Shown one piece after another: positions 63,324 through 64,000 of a DNA stretch of 64,000 bases. Below the pieces are notes generated by a model that did no database searches, was not told the DNA's origin, and was given only the letters and a program-made list of their open reading frames with translations. The stretch is from CAYRJD01 sp965205925 (GTDB taxonomy: Bacteria > Actinomycetota > Acidimicrobiia > Acidimicrobiales > Poriferisodalaceae), in the NCBI GenBank assembly GCA_965205925.1, contig OZ242183.1, forward strand, positions 1,302,001 to 1,366,000. The letters run 5' to 3'. Both the position numbers and the translations under genes were made by a program. Numbering within the stretch: position 1 is the stretch's first letter; each line of letters starts with the position of its first letter.

Positions 63324-64000
63324 CGAGTCATTTCCTCAACGGTCACCGACTGCGGTAGTTCTGCTGCCACACTGGCCGCTCCGACAATACCGGCATGCTC
63401 TCCCTGGTGTGCGATTCGGATTGGTGCTTGCGTCGTTAATAGCTCGAAATAGTCAGCGAATTGCGTGCTGAGTCCACCGCCGATGATCCATGATTGCGGG
63501 TTGAGTAGTGCTTCAAGTTCAGTGAAATACGGTTGCGCTCTTCGCGCCCAGTCGTCGTAGCTGAGGTTGTGCTCACCGATAACGCTTGCTGATGCGGCAG
63601 CTTCGAAACTGCCGTGAGCACCGGTCAGCTCGCCTAGTTCCGTGTGCGTAACGAGAATACCGTGGTGCAAAAGGGCACTGCCAATGCCTGTTCCGAAGGT
63701 GAGCACGATTTCAAGCCCGTCATGCTTGCTCATGAGCGCGAATCGGAGCTCTGCTAGCCCGACTGCATCAGCGTCATTCAGCATGACTATCGGTCGCTCA
63801 AGTGCTTCGTTAAGAACCTGCAAAGCGTTATGGTTTCGCCACTCGGGAGCAAGATTGGGTGCTCGGGTTAATCCCTCCTCGTTGATAATGCCGGGAAGTG
63901 CGCAGCCGACCACACCTGGGTGGTTAAGGTCGTCAACGAGGCTGATAACTGCAGCCGCGATGGATTTGGGCGTGCCAAGTGAGGGTGTTGGGAGTGATAC
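63320..64000 (-). CDS. ROK-family kinase, polyphosphate-glucokinase-like (5' end outside window)
   Basis: The frame is open to the right window edge, so the N-terminus is missing. The visible 227 residues resemble actinobacterial polyphosphate/ATP glucokinases. Family points are VGCALPGIINEEG, the sugar-site MLNDADAVGLAE with the catalytic Asp, the phosphate loop FGTGIGSALLHHG with VTHTELGEL, and SWIIGGGLSTQFADYF. Next to nagB, it could phosphorylate glucose, glucosamine or N-acetylglucosamine; polyphosphate use is inferred from family similarity. It overlaps nagB by 4 bases. Confidence 0.85.
   Translation of the reverse strand, partial: VSLPTPSLGTPKSIAAAVISLVDDLNHPGVVGCALPGIINEEGLTRAPNLAPEWRNHNALQVLNEALERPIVMLNDADAVGLAELRFALMSKHDGLEIVLTFGTGIGSALLHHGILVTHTELGELTGAHGSFEAAASASVIGEHNLSYDDWARRAQPYFTELEALLNPQSWIIGGGLSTQFADYFELLTTQAPIRIAHQGEHAGIVGAASVAAELPQSVTVEEMTR

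Noticed and set aside
1..64000. tRNA, rRNA, CRISPR array or insertion sequence anywhere in the window
   Set aside because: No cloverleaf-like blocks, repeat-spacer arrays, transposase motifs or terminal inverted repeats with target duplications were seen by eye; a covariance-model scan would be decisive for small RNAs.

Overview
The window reads as one chromosome segment from an actinobacterium (Actinomycetota), most likely an uncultured Acidimicrobiia-like lineage. The main reason is a complete Pup-proteasome locus (mpa, dop, pup, prcB, prcA, pafA) with its usual actinobacterial neighbours: trmI, a small ferredoxin, tatA, tatC and helY. Base composition looks close to balanced by eye, lower than in most high-GC actinobacteria, and GTG/TTG starts occur. 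I saw no rRNA, tRNA, CRISPR array, insertion sequence or prophage. Genes are tightly packed and no gene-free stretch exceeds about 270 bases. The class-level placement is an inference.

Layout. Positions 1-11.4 kb hold housekeeping and mixed genes: the end of an MFS transporter, fhs, proS, a large SNF2-family helicase with a small partner, an ACC deaminase, a small-molecule-kinase-like protein and a DsbA-family protein. Positions 11.4-20.4 kb (minus strand) hold a type II topoisomerase pair (parE/parC-like), a basic protein of unknown role, a GNAT acetyltransferase, a tandem ThyX-like protein and an isolated lipid-kinase C-terminal domain. Positions 20.4-33 kb hold helY-tatC-tatA, a phosphodiesterase, signal peptidase I and the proteasome operon, then a divergent ferredoxin and trmI. 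Pup ends in GGE, so it needs no deamidation. pafB and pafC are missing from their usual place between pafA and tatA. Positions 33-36.8 kb carry three small membrane proteins, a D,D-carboxypeptidase, a peroxiredoxin and ThrH.

Positions 36.9-49.1 kb look metabolic: a membrane desaturase, a Baeyer-Villiger monooxygenase with an SDR, and a VOC / RraA-like / RidA-like / HpaH-like group that resembles the lower part of a ring-cleavage pathway. After these come a ferric-iron ABC importer with two DtxR/IdeR-like operators and an acyl-CoA dehydrogenase.

Positions 49.2-64 kb are all on the minus strand. In transcription order they are a polyphosphate-glucokinase-like ROK kinase (cut by the window end), nagB, an unrecognised secreted protein, then a catabolic block of Asp/Glu/hydantoin-racemase-like protein, DUF917, HyuA-like hydantoinase/oxoprolinase, M19 dipeptidase and a PucR regulator. 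A ribose-type ABC importer, a subfamily-I haloalkane dehalogenase and an esterase follow. I read the racemase-to-importer stretch as an uptake and breakdown module for a cyclic amide, imide or lactam-like nitrogen compound. It is the best candidate here for an undescribed pathway, and its substrate is unknown.
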